From NCBI GenBank assembly GCA_944324965.1, contig CALUYH010000009.1, positions 1 to 64,000 of the forward strand: a stretch of DNA of 64,000 bases, given 5' to 3'. The notes under the pieces were generated by a model. It was not told where the DNA came from and made no database searches. It worked only from the letters and a program-made list of their open reading frames with translations. The stretch's first letter is position 1, and each line of letters begins with the position of its first letter. This DNA is from Candidatus Avelusimicrobium gallinaceum. GTDB taxonomy: Bacteria; Elusimicrobiota; Elusimicrobia; Elusimicrobiales; Elusimicrobiaceae. Both the position numbers and the translations under genes were made by a program. Of this stretch, positions 16,387 to 24,961 are shown piece by piece.

Positions 16387-17732
16387 TTTAATTCCTCCGG
16401 CTGATAGGCATAAAGCTGTTCCCCCAAAGCATACCGATAGCGCAGGCGCGAAAGCGTCAGCTCGGAAAGCAGGGTGGCGTAGTCCACCTGGGCGGAAATC
16501 AGCTCCTGGCGGGCCACGGTCAAATCGGTGGCGCTCATCATTCCGTTTTTGTATTTCAGTTGGGTGGCGTCAAACTTTTGGGTGGCGGTTTGCAGCCGCA
16601 GGCGGGAAACTTCCAGCGAGCGGATTTTTAACAGCAGGGTATTGCGGGCCTCCACCACGTTGTCGCGCAGGGTGCGCAAAAATTGCTCGTACTCCAGGTG
16701 CGCGTTTTGGTTGGTGAGTTTGACGTTTTGGCGCTCGCGGTATTTGTTTAAGTACAAAAATCCGATGTCAAAAGAAATGCCGGCCGAAATGCCGTAATTG
16801 TAATCCCACAATTCGTGCGAGGTAAACCCGCGCCCCGTGTTGGCAAACAAATCCACAAACACGGAAGGAAGCGAATCCAGCTTGCCGAGCGTTTGGGCGA
16901 TGTCGCTCTGTTTGAGGGTCAAGCGCTGCACGCGGGCGTCGTAGCGGTGGGCGAGGGCGTTGGTTAAATCTTCGTTCAGCGGCGGCAGGGGGGATAAATC
17001 CTGCTCTGTCTGTTCGTCCAGTTCGGCGGGGGCTTCCACCGGGCGGTTGAGGGCGATGTTAAAGTTTTTTAACGCGTTGGCGTAATTGTTCTGCGCCGAA
17101 AAAAGCGACAGCTGGCTGCTGCGCCAGTTGGTTTCGCTGGACAATAAATCCGAACGGGTTTTCAGGCCGTTTTCGTAGAGGACTTTGTCCTGCTCGTATT
17201 GCTGTTGGGCCACGGCGAGGTCGTCTTCGTACACCCGGAGCAGTTTTTGGTTCAGCAGTAAATCGTAATAGGTTTGGGCGGCGTTTAATACGTATTGTTG
17301 GACGGTGTCTTCGTAATTGATTTTGGCCACCTGCCAATCCGCCGCGGCCGATTGGTATTGCAGGGCGTCTTTGCCGCTGTTAAACACATTCCAGGACGCC
17401 TGGGCCTGGCCGTACGAATCGCCGTGTTGGAATTCTTCCCACGAGGTATAGTGGTACTGCCGCCCGTACGTTTCCGAGGCGGTGGCACTGAGGGAAAACG
17501 ACGGCAAAAAAGCGGTCATAAAAGCGTTCTTGTAGGTGTTGCGGGCCATTTGCAGGCGGTTGGTTTGGGCTTGCAAATCGGGCGAGGCGGCCAGGTATTG
17601 GGCAATGTATTGCGAAAGGGAAAAATGTTGCAAAGAGGCGGCCTGCTCCGACGAAACTCCGTCGGCGGAGAAGGAAAACCCTGCCGCCGGCAGCGCGAAG
17701 GATAAACAGAAAAGACACCCCGCTATTTTGTG
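16383..17732 (-). CDS. TolC-family outer membrane efflux protein
   Basis: A 449-residue TolC-type channel with a signal peptide (MHKIAGCLFCLSFALPAAG) and the duplicated long-helix architecture: LQMARNTYKNAFMTAFLPSF in the first half and VEARNTLLLKIRSLEVS in the second. It forms the outer-membrane exit duct of the exporter encoded just downstream. I start at 17732, where the signal peptide begins with a GGGG site before it; eight more codons are open upstream. It heads the operon tolC-adaptor-ATPase-permease, expressed from the divergent region at 17733-17818. Confidence 0.9.
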   Translation of the reverse strand, partial: HKIAGCLFCLSFALPAAGFSFSADGVSSEQAASLQHFSLSQYIAQYLAASPDLQAQTNRLQMARNTYKNAFMTAFLPSFSLSATASETYGRQYHYTSWEEFQHGDSYGQAQASWNVFNSGKDALQYQSAAADWQVAKINYEDTVQQYVLNAAQTYYDLLLNQKLLRVYEDDLAVAQQQYEQDKVLYENGLKTRSDLLSSETNWRSSQLSLFSAQNNYANALKNFNIALNRPVEAPAELDEQTEQDLSPLPPLNEDLTNALAHRYDARVQRLTLKQSDIAQTLGKLDSLPSVFVDLFANTGRGFTSHELWDYNYGISAGISFDIGFLYLNKYRERQNVKLTNQNAHLEYEQFLRTLRDNVVEARNTLLLKIRSLEVSRLRLQTATQKFDATQLKYKNGMMSATDLTVARQELISAQVDYATLLSELTLSRLRYRYALGEQLYAYQPEELK

Positions 17733-17818
17733 CATAAAACCCCGTTGAAACCACATTTATTATAACAAATCGTTTCCAGGTTTCGTATAATAAAAAAGTT
17801 GACCCGAAAGAGAGTGTT
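17733..17818. promoter_or_regulatory. Divergent promoter region, exporter operon / symporter
   Basis: This 86-base gap separates two divergent transcripts. A perfect TATAAT on the plus strand at 17786-17791 serves the symporter. A perfect TATAAT on the minus strand (17764-17759) serves the exporter operon. The -35 boxes are not close to consensus. The two -10 boxes are about 22 bases apart, so the promoters overlap and may compete. Confidence 0.65.
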
Positions 17819-19069
17819 ATGTTAAAACTGCGAAAAAGAAAATTACATATCAAATTAAAATGGGGCCTGCTGCCGGGCGTGGTGTGTGCCATTGCTTTGG
17901 GGATTGTGTGCGGGCTGTTCTTTCCCGATTGGCTGGTGCGCGTGGCGCTTACGTTTAACGGGCTGTTCGGCAACTTTTTGGGTTTTATTATCCCGCTGCT
18001 GATTGTGGGATTGGTGGCGCCCGGCATTGCCGAGCTGGGCCGCAGCGCCGGGAAACTTTTGTTTATCACGACGGTGCTGGCCTACGGGTTTACGCTGGCT
18101 TCCGGGTTTTTCAGCTATGCGGTGGCGGAGGCGAGCTACCCGTATTTGCTGGATGCGTCGGCCCATGCGGAGCAGTTTGCCGCGGCGGCGGAATTAAAAC
18201 CGTATTTCACGGTGGCTATGCCGCCTTTGATGGACGTGATGACGGCCCTGGTGCTGGCGTTTACGCTGGGGCTGGGGATGGCGGTCATCCAGGGCAGCCG
18301 CTTGAAAGGCATTATGTGGGACTTCCGCGATATTATTGACCGCGTCATTGCGCGCGTGATTATCCCGCTGCTTCCTTATTACATTTTCGGCATATTTTTA
18401 AATATGACGGTGTCCGGCCAAGTAGTGGCGGTGCTGGGCGTATTTGCCAAAATTATCGTGCTGATTTTTGCCATTACGGCCGTGATGTTGGTGCTGCAGT
18501 TTACGGCGGCCGGCGTGGTGGCGCGGCGCAACCCGTTTAGTATGCTTAAAACGATGTTGGTTGCGTATATGACGGCGCTGGGCACACAATCCTCTGCCGC
18601 TACCATTCCCGTTACGCTCAAGCAGACCGTCAAGATGGGCGTGCGCGAAGAAGTGGCCGGCTTTGTGGTGCCGCTGTGCGCCACCATTCACCTGTCCGGC
18701 AGCACAATGAAAATTGTGGCCTGTGCCTTGGCTATTTTATTTATGAACGGTACGCAAATGCCGTTTGCCCAGTTTGCGGGATTTATCTGCATGTTGGGGG
18801 TAACGATGGTGGCCGCGCCGGGCGTGCCGGGCGGGGCGATTATGGCCGCGCTGGGCATTTTGCAGAGTATGCTGGGCTTTGGCGAGGCCGAACTGGGGAT
18901 GATGATTGCCCTGTATATTGCGATGGACTCCTTCGGTACGGCCTGCAACGTAACGGGCGACGGTGCCATCAGCGTGATTGTGGACAAAATTTATTCCCGC
19001 CGCGCCCCGCAGCCCGTGGCCCGCACGGTGGATTTGCCGGGCAACCCGCAGGGCATACGCATCGGTTAG
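17819..19069 (+). CDS. Dicarboxylate/amino acid:cation symporter (DAACS family)
   Basis: A 416-residue transporter of the GltP/SstT/DctA family, which imports glutamate, aspartate, serine or C4-dicarboxylates with Na+ or H+. The family core is visible: serine-rich hairpin region with ALGTQSSAATIPVTL, PLCATIHLSGSTMKI, and ending AMDSFGTACNVTGDGAISV. Where E. coli GltP has the arginine that coordinates the side-chain carboxylate, this protein reads DSFGTACNVTGDG, so I do not fix the substrate. It has its own promoter and terminator. Its neighbour gdhA is convergent, which fits glutamate metabolism only circumstantially. Confidence 0.88.
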   Translation: MLKLRKRKLHIKLKWGLLPGVVCAIALGIVCGLFFPDWLVRVALTFNGLFGNFLGFIIPLLIVGLVAPGIAELGRSAGKLLFITTVLAYGFTLASGFFSYAVAEASYPYLLDASAHAEQFAAAAELKPYFTVAMPPLMDVMTALVLAFTLGLGMAVIQGSRLKGIMWDFRDIIDRVIARVIIPLLPYYIFGIFLNMTVSGQVVAVLGVFAKIIVLIFAITAVMLVLQFTAAGVVARRNPFSMLKTMLVAYMTALGTQSSAATIPVTLKQTVKMGVREEVAGFVVPLCATIHLSGSTMKIVACALAILFMNGTQMPFAQFAGFICMLGVTMVAAPGVPGGAIMAALGILQSMLGFGEAELGMMIALYIAMDSFGTACNVTGDGAISVIVDKIYSRRAPQPVARTVDLPGNPQGIRIG

Positions 19070-19084
19070 TCTTTGTTGCAGATA

Positions 19085-19118
19085 AAAAAACGGAGAGGCA
19101 AACACCTCTCCGTTTTTT
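19085..19118. terminator. Bidirectional Rho-independent terminator
   Basis: The arms AAAAAACGGAGAGG and CCTCTCCGTTTTTT form a perfect 14-bp stem with a 6-base loop between the convergent symporter and gdhA genes. T runs are available in both directions. Confidence 0.93.
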
Positions 19119-19131
19119 GTTTTTAAAACAC

Positions 19132-20481
19132 TTACACTAAACCTTGGTCAATCATCGCGTCGGCCACTTTTTTGAACCCCGCAATGTTGGCGCCCGCCAT
19201 ATAGTTGCCTTTCATCCCGTATTCTTCGGCGGCGGAGAGGCAGCTGTGGTGGATGTTGTTCATAATGCGCTGGAGGTATTGGTCCACTTCTTCGCGCGTC
19301 CAGTACACGCGCATACTGTTTTGCGTCATTTCCAGGCCGGACACCGCCACGCCGCCCGCGTTGGACGCTTTGCCGGGCGAATACAAAATGCCCGCCTGCT
19401 GGAACGCTTCAATCGCGCCCGGCGTGCAGGGCATATTGGAACCTTCGCAAATGCATTTGCAGCCGTTTTGCAGCAGGAGTTTGGCGTCTTCGGTGTGCAG
19501 TTCGTTTTCGCAGGCGGTGGGGCAGGCCACGTCGCACGGGATGTCCCAGGTTTTTTTGCCGGGGCGGAAGTGCGCGCCTTTGAATTTTTTGTCGTATTCT
19601 TTCAAGCTGCCGCGCCGGACGAATACCAAATCTTTCAGGAAGGCCAGCTTTTCGGCGTCTACGCCGTTTTCGTCGTAAATGCTGCCGTCGTAGTCCATAA
19701 AACCCACCACCTTGCCGCCCAGCTGGGTCAGCTTTTCAATGGCGTAAATGCCCACGTTGCCCGTGCCGGACACGATGCAGGTTTTATGGCGCAAACTGTC
19801 GCCCTGGGTGGCCAGCATATTTTGCGCAAAATATGCCACGCCGTAGCCGGTGGCTTCCGGGCGCAACAGGCTGCCGCCCCAGTTGGGTTTTTTGCCGGTG
19901 AAAGCGCCGGTAAAATCGTTGGTCAGTTTTTTGTATTGCCCGAACATATACCCGATTTCCCGCGCGCCGCAGCCCAGGTCGCCCGCGGGAATATCGGTAT
20001 GGTAGCCGATGTGGTGGTACAGTTCGTTGATAAACGAGTGGCAAAAGCGCATGACTTCGCTGTCGGACTTGCCGCGCGTGTCAAAATCGCTGCCGCCTTT
20101 GCCGCCGCCTAAAGGGAGGGTGGTCAAACTGTTTTTAAACACTTGTTCAAAACCTAAAAATTTAAGTACGTCCTGCGTTACCGTTTCGTGAAAGCGCATC
20201 CCGCCTTTGTACGGCCCCAGCGCGCTGTTGTATTGCACGCGGAACCCGCGGTTGACGTGAATTTCGCCTTTGTCGTCCTGCCACGGCACGCGGAAGATGA
20301 TGGTGCGTTCCGGCTCCACGATGCGTTCCAAAATGCGTTCTTTGATGTACAGCGGTTTTTGGTCCAGCACCGGCTTTAAACTGCTTACGACTTCAAACAC
20401 GGCTTGATGAAAGACTTTTTGGGCGGGGTCCCGTTTGGTCAGGGCCGCCAGGAACTGGTCAATATAAGTGTTGGTATCCAT
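19132..20481 (-). CDS. gdhA: NADP-type glutamate dehydrogenase
   Basis: Interconverts 2-oxoglutarate plus ammonia and glutamate. The 449-residue product is of the hexameric bacterial type: substrate motif PYKGGMRFH, catalytic-lysine segment PLGGGKGGSDFD, and GDLGCGAREIGYMFGQYK, with the Rossmann motif SGTGNVG. The start is the ATG at 20481 (MDTNTYIDQF) with GGAGAGG before it; longer open frame upstream is not conserved. It is the main ammonia-assimilating or glutamate-oxidising enzyme visible here and stands alone in its own transcript. Confidence 0.95.
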   Translation of the reverse strand: MDTNTYIDQFLAALTKRDPAQKVFHQAVFEVVSSLKPVLDQKPLYIKERILERIVEPERTIIFRVPWQDDKGEIHVNRGFRVQYNSALGPYKGGMRFHETVTQDVLKFLGFEQVFKNSLTTLPLGGGKGGSDFDTRGKSDSEVMRFCHSFINELYHHIGYHTDIPAGDLGCGAREIGYMFGQYKKLTNDFTGAFTGKKPNWGGSLLRPEATGYGVAYFAQNMLATQGDSLRHKTCIVSGTGNVGIYAIEKLTQLGGKVVGFMDYDGSIYDENGVDAEKLAFLKDLVFVRRGSLKEYDKKFKGAHFRPGKKTWDIPCDVACPTACENELHTEDAKLLLQNGCKCICEGSNMPCTPGAIEAFQQAGILYSPGKASNAGGVAVSGLEMTQNSMRVYWTREEVDQYLQRIMNNIHHSCLSAAEEYGMKGNYMAGANIAGFKKVADAMIDQGLV

Positions 20482-20567
20482 AGCCTCTCCTTGTGGTGTT
20501 GCTACCCCCATTATAAACATATCTTTCGGGCCAACGCAAGGGGGCGGCGTGAAATATGTTAAGATAT

Positions 20568-20591
20568 AAAAAACCGCACTACCCGTGCGGT
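20568..20591. promoter_or_regulatory. Stem-loop in the leader of the DtxR-type regulator gene
   Basis: The arms ACCGCAC (20573-20579) and GTGCGGT (20585-20591) pair perfectly. On the minus strand the stem is followed by TTTTTT, so it looks like a terminator, yet no minus-strand gene ends here. On the plus strand it sits 15 bases before the regulator start, right after an A/T-rich AAGATATAAAA box. It may be an operator bound by the regulator itself or an orphan minus-strand terminator. Confidence 0.5.
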
Positions 20592-20606
20592 CCAAGCGGA
20601 GAAAAT

Positions 20607-20990
20607 ATGAAATTATCCCCCAATATGGAAGATTACCTGGAAGCCGTTTCCCTGTGCGCGGACGAAAAGGGTGTCGCCCGCGTGAGCGACATACGCGATA
20701 TGCTGGGCGTGAAAGCCCCCAGCGTGACGGGCGCGGTGAAAGCCTTGGCCCAAGGGGGATACCTGCGCCACCAGCCGTACAGCGGCATTGAACTGACGCC
20801 CAAAGGCCGCCGCGCCGCCGAAGACGTAAAAAAACGCCACGCCATTTTGAGCTGTTTCCTTACCCAAGTGTTGGGCGTGAACCCCAAAATAGCCGATATG
20901 GACGCGTGCAAAATGGAGCACGCCGTCAGCCGCGAAACGCTGGAAAAACTGCACGAGTATCTGCAAAAGCAAACCGGAGAAACCAAATGA
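20607..20990 (+). CDS. DtxR/MntR-family metal-dependent regulator
   Basis: A 127-residue transcription regulator. The N-terminal winged helix (about 1-65) has the family pattern MEDYLEAVSLC, RVSDIRDMLGVKAPSVTGAVKAL, GYLRHQPYSGIELTPKGRRAA; the C-terminal dimerisation and metal domain (70-127) has CKMEHAVSRETLEKL, where Cys/Glu/His match metal ligands of the MntR/IdeR family. It lacks the SH3 domain, so it is of the short MntR type. I start at ATG 20607 with GGAG before it. Its stop overlaps the next pilin start (ATGA), an odd pairing of a metal sensor with a pilin. Target genes are unknown. Confidence 0.85.
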   Translation: MKLSPNMEDYLEAVSLCADEKGVARVSDIRDMLGVKAPSVTGAVKALAQGGYLRHQPYSGIELTPKGRRAAEDVKKRHAILSCFLTQVLGVNPKIADMDACKMEHAVSRETLEKLHEYLQKQTGETK

Positions 20991-21547
20991 AAAAAGGTTT
21001 TACGTTGTTGGAAATGCTGATGGTGCTGGTTATCATCGGCATTTTGGTATGGGTATCCGTGCCGCAATATAAAATTGCCGTAATGGGCACGCGCTACAAC
21101 CGGGGCCGCCAAACGGCGGAAGAAATTTACCGGGCGGAGCAAGCCTATTATATGGCCCACGGAAAACTGACGGCGCTGCTGGAACAGTTAAATGTATCGT
21201 ATCCCGTCAAGCAGGCCGTCTACTATACCCCCGAAGGGGAAAGCCCGACCAACGACGCGCCGGACGATTTGTTGGGCGTAAACTATACGCTGGAAAACGG
21301 GGACGAACTGCTGATTAATAAATCGGGTTTTCTGTTTGTTTCCTATACGCCCAAAGGAATGCACGCCAGCTACCGGTTAAATTACGTGCCGCAAGCGGAG
21401 ATGGTCACCCGGGAATGCGGCGTGACATCCCGCGGAACGGACCCGGCCGCCTACGAAGAAGGCGCCGTCGTCTGCCGCGCTTTGGGCGCGCAGGAAGAAC
21501 CCCGCCCCGGGGAAGATGCCCTCCACGGCAGCTATTTTTCGTGGTAA
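20987..21547 (+). CDS. Type IV pilin-like protein
   Basis: A 186-residue prepilin-like protein. The type III signal is MKKG then FTLLEMLMVLVIIGIL, with the prepilin-peptidase site after Gly4 and the essential Glu at +5. A hydrophobic helix is followed by the alpha1 segment VPQYKIAVMGTRY and a globular C-terminal domain with a Cys pair (around 142 and 160) that could form a D-loop. It overlaps the regulator stop by ATGA. No assembly ATPase, platform protein or peptidase is adjacent. Possible roles are pilus, pseudopilus or secretion. Confidence 0.88.
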   Translation: MKKGFTLLEMLMVLVIIGILVWVSVPQYKIAVMGTRYNRGRQTAEEIYRAEQAYYMAHGKLTALLEQLNVSYPVKQAVYYTPEGESPTNDAPDDLLGVNYTLENGDELLINKSGFLFVSYTPKGMHASYRLNYVPQAEMVTRECGVTSRGTDPAAYEEGAVVCRALGAQEEPRPGEDALHGSYFSW

Positions 21548-21570
21548 GCGGGCATAGCCTTTTAACACCG

Positions 21571-21600
21571 GCCCCCTTATGCTGGCAAGCGTAAGGGGGC
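21571..21600 (+). terminator. Hairpin terminator after the pilin gene
   Basis: The arms GCCCCCTTA and TAAGGGGGC form a perfect 9-bp stem, followed by TTAAATTTTCT on the plus strand, 23 bases past the pilin stop. A TATAAT box for ileS follows at 21611-21616. Confidence 0.75.
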
Positions 21601-21657
21601 TTAAATTTTCTATAATATATTTATCCTTAATATATATATACGGAGTGACAGACTATC

Positions 21658-24477
21658 ATGGCAAAAAATAAGTATTCTCATACCGTCTTGCTCCCCAAGA
21701 CGGATTTTCCGATGCGTGCGGGTTTGGCGCAAAAAGAACCCAAAATCCTGGAGTTTTGGCAATCTATTAACCTTTACGAAGCAATGCTGAAAAAGAACGA
21801 AGCCGGCAAGCATTTTGTGTTGCACGACGGCCCGCCCTATGCCAACGGGAAAATTCACATTGGTCACGCCCTGGACAAAACCATTAAGGATATTATTATT
21901 AAAAGCCGCGCAATGACGGGTTACTACACCCCGTATGTCCCGGGGTGGGACTGCCATGGCCTGCCCATTGAACAGGCGCTTTTAAAAGAATTAAAACAGG
22001 ACAAAAAACACATCACCGACGTGCCCGCCTTCCGCAAAAAAGCCCGCGCGTTTGCCGCCAAATTTATTGACTTGCAGCGCCAAGGCTTTAAACGCTTGGG
22101 CGTGCAGGGCGATTGGGACAACCCGTACCTGACGATGTCCCCGCGCTACGAAGGCATTACCATCGGCGTGTTTTTGGATTTGATTGAAAAAGGCTACGTC
22201 TACAAAGGCCAAAAAACGATTACGTGGTGCTCCCACTGCGAAACCGCCCTGGCCGACGCCGAAACCGAATACAAGGACATCAAATCTTCGTCCATCTATC
22301 TGCGCTTTAAACTGGCCAACCCGAACAAAAAAGTGCTGGGCGATTTGGACTATTCCAAACCCGTCAGCCTGGCGGTCTGGACCACCACGCCGTGGACCAT
22401 TCCTTCCAACATGGCTGCGGCCGTTTCCAACACCGAGGACTACGCCATTTTGAAGGACGAAAAAACCGGCGAATACTACATTGTGGCCGAAAAACTGGCC
22501 GAAGAATTTTTGAAAAACACCGGTCTGGATTGCACGCAAGCCGGCAAAGTAGCCGGGGCCGATTTGGTGGGGATGAAATACTACCACCCGCTGACGCACA
22601 AAGAAAACCCCGTCATCTGGACGGACTTCGTAACGATGGACGCCGGGGTGGGTATCGTGCACATTGCTCCCGGCCACGGTGAGGACGACTTCCGCGCCGG
22701 CAAACAATGGGGCCTGGAAACGTTCTGCCCCGTGGACGAAAAAGGCTGCTACACCAAAGAAGCGGGCGTGTTTGAAGGCATGCACGTATTTGACGCCAAC
22801 CCGCTGATGGTGAAAAAATTGGACGAGCTGGGCGCTTTGATTAAGGAACAGGAAATCACCCACAGCTATCCGCACTGCTGGCGCTGCCATAACCCCATCA
22901 TCTTCCGCGCGACGGAACAATGGTTTATGAGCATTGATAAAGACAACCTGCGCCAGAAACTGATGGACAATTTGTCCAACGTCAAATTTTACCCGGCCGG
23001 TGGCGAAGAACGCATGCGCTCTATGATTGGCCTGCGCCCGGATTGGTGCTTATCGCGCCAGCGCTTCTGGGGTACGCCGGTCACCGTGCTGTACTGCAAA
23101 AAGTGCGGCAAACCGCAGGTGAACCACGAGCTGTTTGCGTTTATCAAAGAACGCGCGATGAAAGAAGGCTCCGATTTCTGGTTTATTGACCCGGTGGAAA
23201 AACTGATGCCGCAAGGCTACCACTGCGATTGCGGCGGTACCGAGTTCCGCAAAGAAACCGACATCTTGGACGTGTGGTTGGATTCCGGCGTGTCTTGGGC
23301 GGCCGTATTGAAAGACCGCGGCATAGACTTCCCGGCCGACGTATATTCCGAAGGGTCCGACCAACACCGCGGCTGGTTCCAAAGCTCGTATATTCCTTCC
23401 TACACGTTGGAAGGCACGGCCCCCTTTAAAACGATTTTAACCCACGGGATGGTGTTGGACCAGCAGGGCCGCCCGATGCACAAATCGCTGGGCAACAGCG
23501 TAGACCCCGAAGACGTCATCAATAAATACGGCGCGGACATTTTGCGCCTGTGGGTGGCGTTTTCCGACTATCAGGGCGACGTGCGCATTTCGGACGAAAT
23601 TTTAGGCGGCCCGGTAGACACCTACCGCAAAATCCGCAACACGGTGCGCTACGCGCTGGGCAACTTGTCCGATTACGACCCGGCCGTCCACAAAGTGCCC
23701 GCCAAAGACCTGGCGGAAATGGACCGTTATATGCTGGGCCGCTTGAACGACCTCATTGAGGAAGTGCACGCCGGCTACAACGAATTTAACTTCCGCCGCG
23801 CGGTGCGCGCGATTACGGACTTCTGCATTTTGGATTTGTCTTCCTTTATGCTGGACGCGTCCAAAGACCGCCTGTACACGCTGGGTGCTTCCGCCCCGGC
23901 GCGGCGCAGTGCGCAAACGGTGCTGGCGGAAATCACCGTCACGCTGTTGCAGCTGATGGCGCCGGTGCTGTCCTTCACCGCCGAAGAAGCCTGGCAGGAA
24001 CTGCGCAAAACCGCCCTGGGGCGCGACTTGCCGCAGAGCATTTTCCTGTCCAATATGCCGGCGAATGCATCGCTGATTCCGGATGTGAAACTGGAAGAAA
24101 AGTGGAACAAAATCCGCCGCGTGCGCGAAACCGTGCAGAAAGTGCTGGAAGAAACCCGCCAGAAAGGCATTATCGGCTCCTCGCTGGAAGCCAAAGTGAT
24201 TTTCAAAACGTCCGACCCGAAAATGAAAGCGTTCCTGGAAGAAACCAAAGCGTTGTGGCCGGAAATCGCCATCGTATCCGCGGTGGAAATTGCGGACGGA
24301 ACCGAAGAACTGACCGTAGAGGCCGAACACGCCGCCGGGCACAAATGCGCCCGCTGCTGGCAGTGGAAGGAAGACGTCGGCACCGACGCGGCACACCCCG
24401 ATTTGTGCTCGCGCTGTGCCCACGTGCTGGAAAAAGAAGGCCTGACGGTGGAGGAAGGGGAAAAAGTAAGTGCGTAA
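21658..24477 (+). CDS. ileS: Isoleucyl-tRNA synthetase
   Basis: Charges tRNA-Ile with isoleucine. The 939-residue class I enzyme shows the HIGH motif as PPYANGKIHIGHALDK (about 57-72), the CP1 editing domain (about 200-390, with TTPWTIPSN), and the KMSKS-type loop as GRPMHKSLGN (about 604-613; MHKSL is a known variant). The C-terminal zinc domain has CARCW and CSRC (about 894-920). It is normal length for a bacterial type. The leader is only about 45 bases, so no T-box fits. Its stop overlaps lspA by 8 bases. Confidence 0.96.
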   Translation: MAKNKYSHTVLLPKTDFPMRAGLAQKEPKILEFWQSINLYEAMLKKNEAGKHFVLHDGPPYANGKIHIGHALDKTIKDIIIKSRAMTGYYTPYVPGWDCHGLPIEQALLKELKQDKKHITDVPAFRKKARAFAAKFIDLQRQGFKRLGVQGDWDNPYLTMSPRYEGITIGVFLDLIEKGYVYKGQKTITWCSHCETALADAETEYKDIKSSSIYLRFKLANPNKKVLGDLDYSKPVSLAVWTTTPWTIPSNMAAAVSNTEDYAILKDEKTGEYYIVAEKLAEEFLKNTGLDCTQAGKVAGADLVGMKYYHPLTHKENPVIWTDFVTMDAGVGIVHIAPGHGEDDFRAGKQWGLETFCPVDEKGCYTKEAGVFEGMHVFDANPLMVKKLDELGALIKEQEITHSYPHCWRCHNPIIFRATEQWFMSIDKDNLRQKLMDNLSNVKFYPAGGEERMRSMIGLRPDWCLSRQRFWGTPVTVLYCKKCGKPQVNHELFAFIKERAMKEGSDFWFIDPVEKLMPQGYHCDCGGTEFRKETDILDVWLDSGVSWAAVLKDRGIDFPADVYSEGSDQHRGWFQSSYIPSYTLEGTAPFKTILTHGMVLDQQGRPMHKSLGNSVDPEDVINKYGADILRLWVAFSDYQGDVRISDEILGGPVDTYRKIRNTVRYALGNLSDYDPAVHKVPAKDLAEMDRYMLGRLNDLIEEVHAGYNEFNFRRAVRAITDFCILDLSSFMLDASKDRLYTLGASAPARRSAQTVLAEITVTLLQLMAPVLSFTAEEAWQELRKTALGRDLPQSIFLSNMPANASLIPDVKLEEKWNKIRRVRETVQKVLEETRQKGIIGSSLEAKVIFKTSDPKMKAFLEETKALWPEIAIVSAVEIADGTEELTVEAEHAAGHKCARCWQWKEDVGTDAAHPDLCSRCAHVLEKEGLTVEEGEKVSA

Positions 24478-24961
24478 CGCGTGGCGGCAGCTGTGCACCT
24501 GGCTGGGCCAAAACCGCCGGTTGGTAATCGCGGCGGCGGCCATTTTGCTGCTGGACCGGCTGACCAAAGTGTGGGCACTTATGTATCTGCCGCTGCACCC
24601 GGTGGAGGTGTTCCCGTTTTTCCATTTGACGTATGTGGAAAATACGGGGGCGGCCTTCGGGATGATGAAAAACGGCAATTTCCTGCTGATTTTTGTAATG
24701 CTGGCCATTGTGGCGTATATCGTGGCCAGCTGGCGGGAGTTGTGCTCCTACGGACCGTGGGTCAAATGGGGCAGCGTTTTTATTTTGGCGGGTGCATTGG
24801 GCAATCTTTATGATAGAATAGCTTTAGGCTTTGTTGTAGATTTTTTGGATTTCCGGGTTTGGCCCGTGTTTAATGTGGCTGATTCCTTTATTACGATTGG
24901 CGGCTGTATGTTTGTGCTTTCCTTGTTCATACGGCGCGGCAAACAACGGGAGGAAAAATGA
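24470..24961 (+). CDS. lspA: Lipoprotein signal peptidase
   Basis: LspA cuts the signal peptide from diacylated prolipoproteins in the inner membrane. The 163-residue product has four membrane helices, the VENTGAAFG motif, and the two catalytic aspartates in GNLYDRI and FNVADS. The start is a GTG at 24470 that overlaps the ileS stop. The ileS-lspA order is common in bacteria. The next gene encodes a lipoprotein and overlaps by ATGA. Confidence 0.94.
   Translation: MRNAWRQLCTWLGQNRRLVIAAAAILLLDRLTKVWALMYLPLHPVEVFPFFHLTYVENTGAAFGMMKNGNFLLIFVMLAIVAYIVASWRELCSYGPWVKWGSVFILAGALGNLYDRIALGFVVDFLDFRVWPVFNVADSFITIGGCMFVLSLFIRRGKQREEK

Noticed and set aside
19144-20112. A long plus-strand open frame antisense to gdhA
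   Set aside because: It is antisense to a clear gdhA, with a His/Val/Ala-rich composition produced by codon bias; the same applies to other long antisense frames under pgi and ileS.
21601-21657. T-box leader for ileS
   Set aside because: Only about 45 bases separate the promoter box from the start; no room for a T-box, and no T-box motif is seen.
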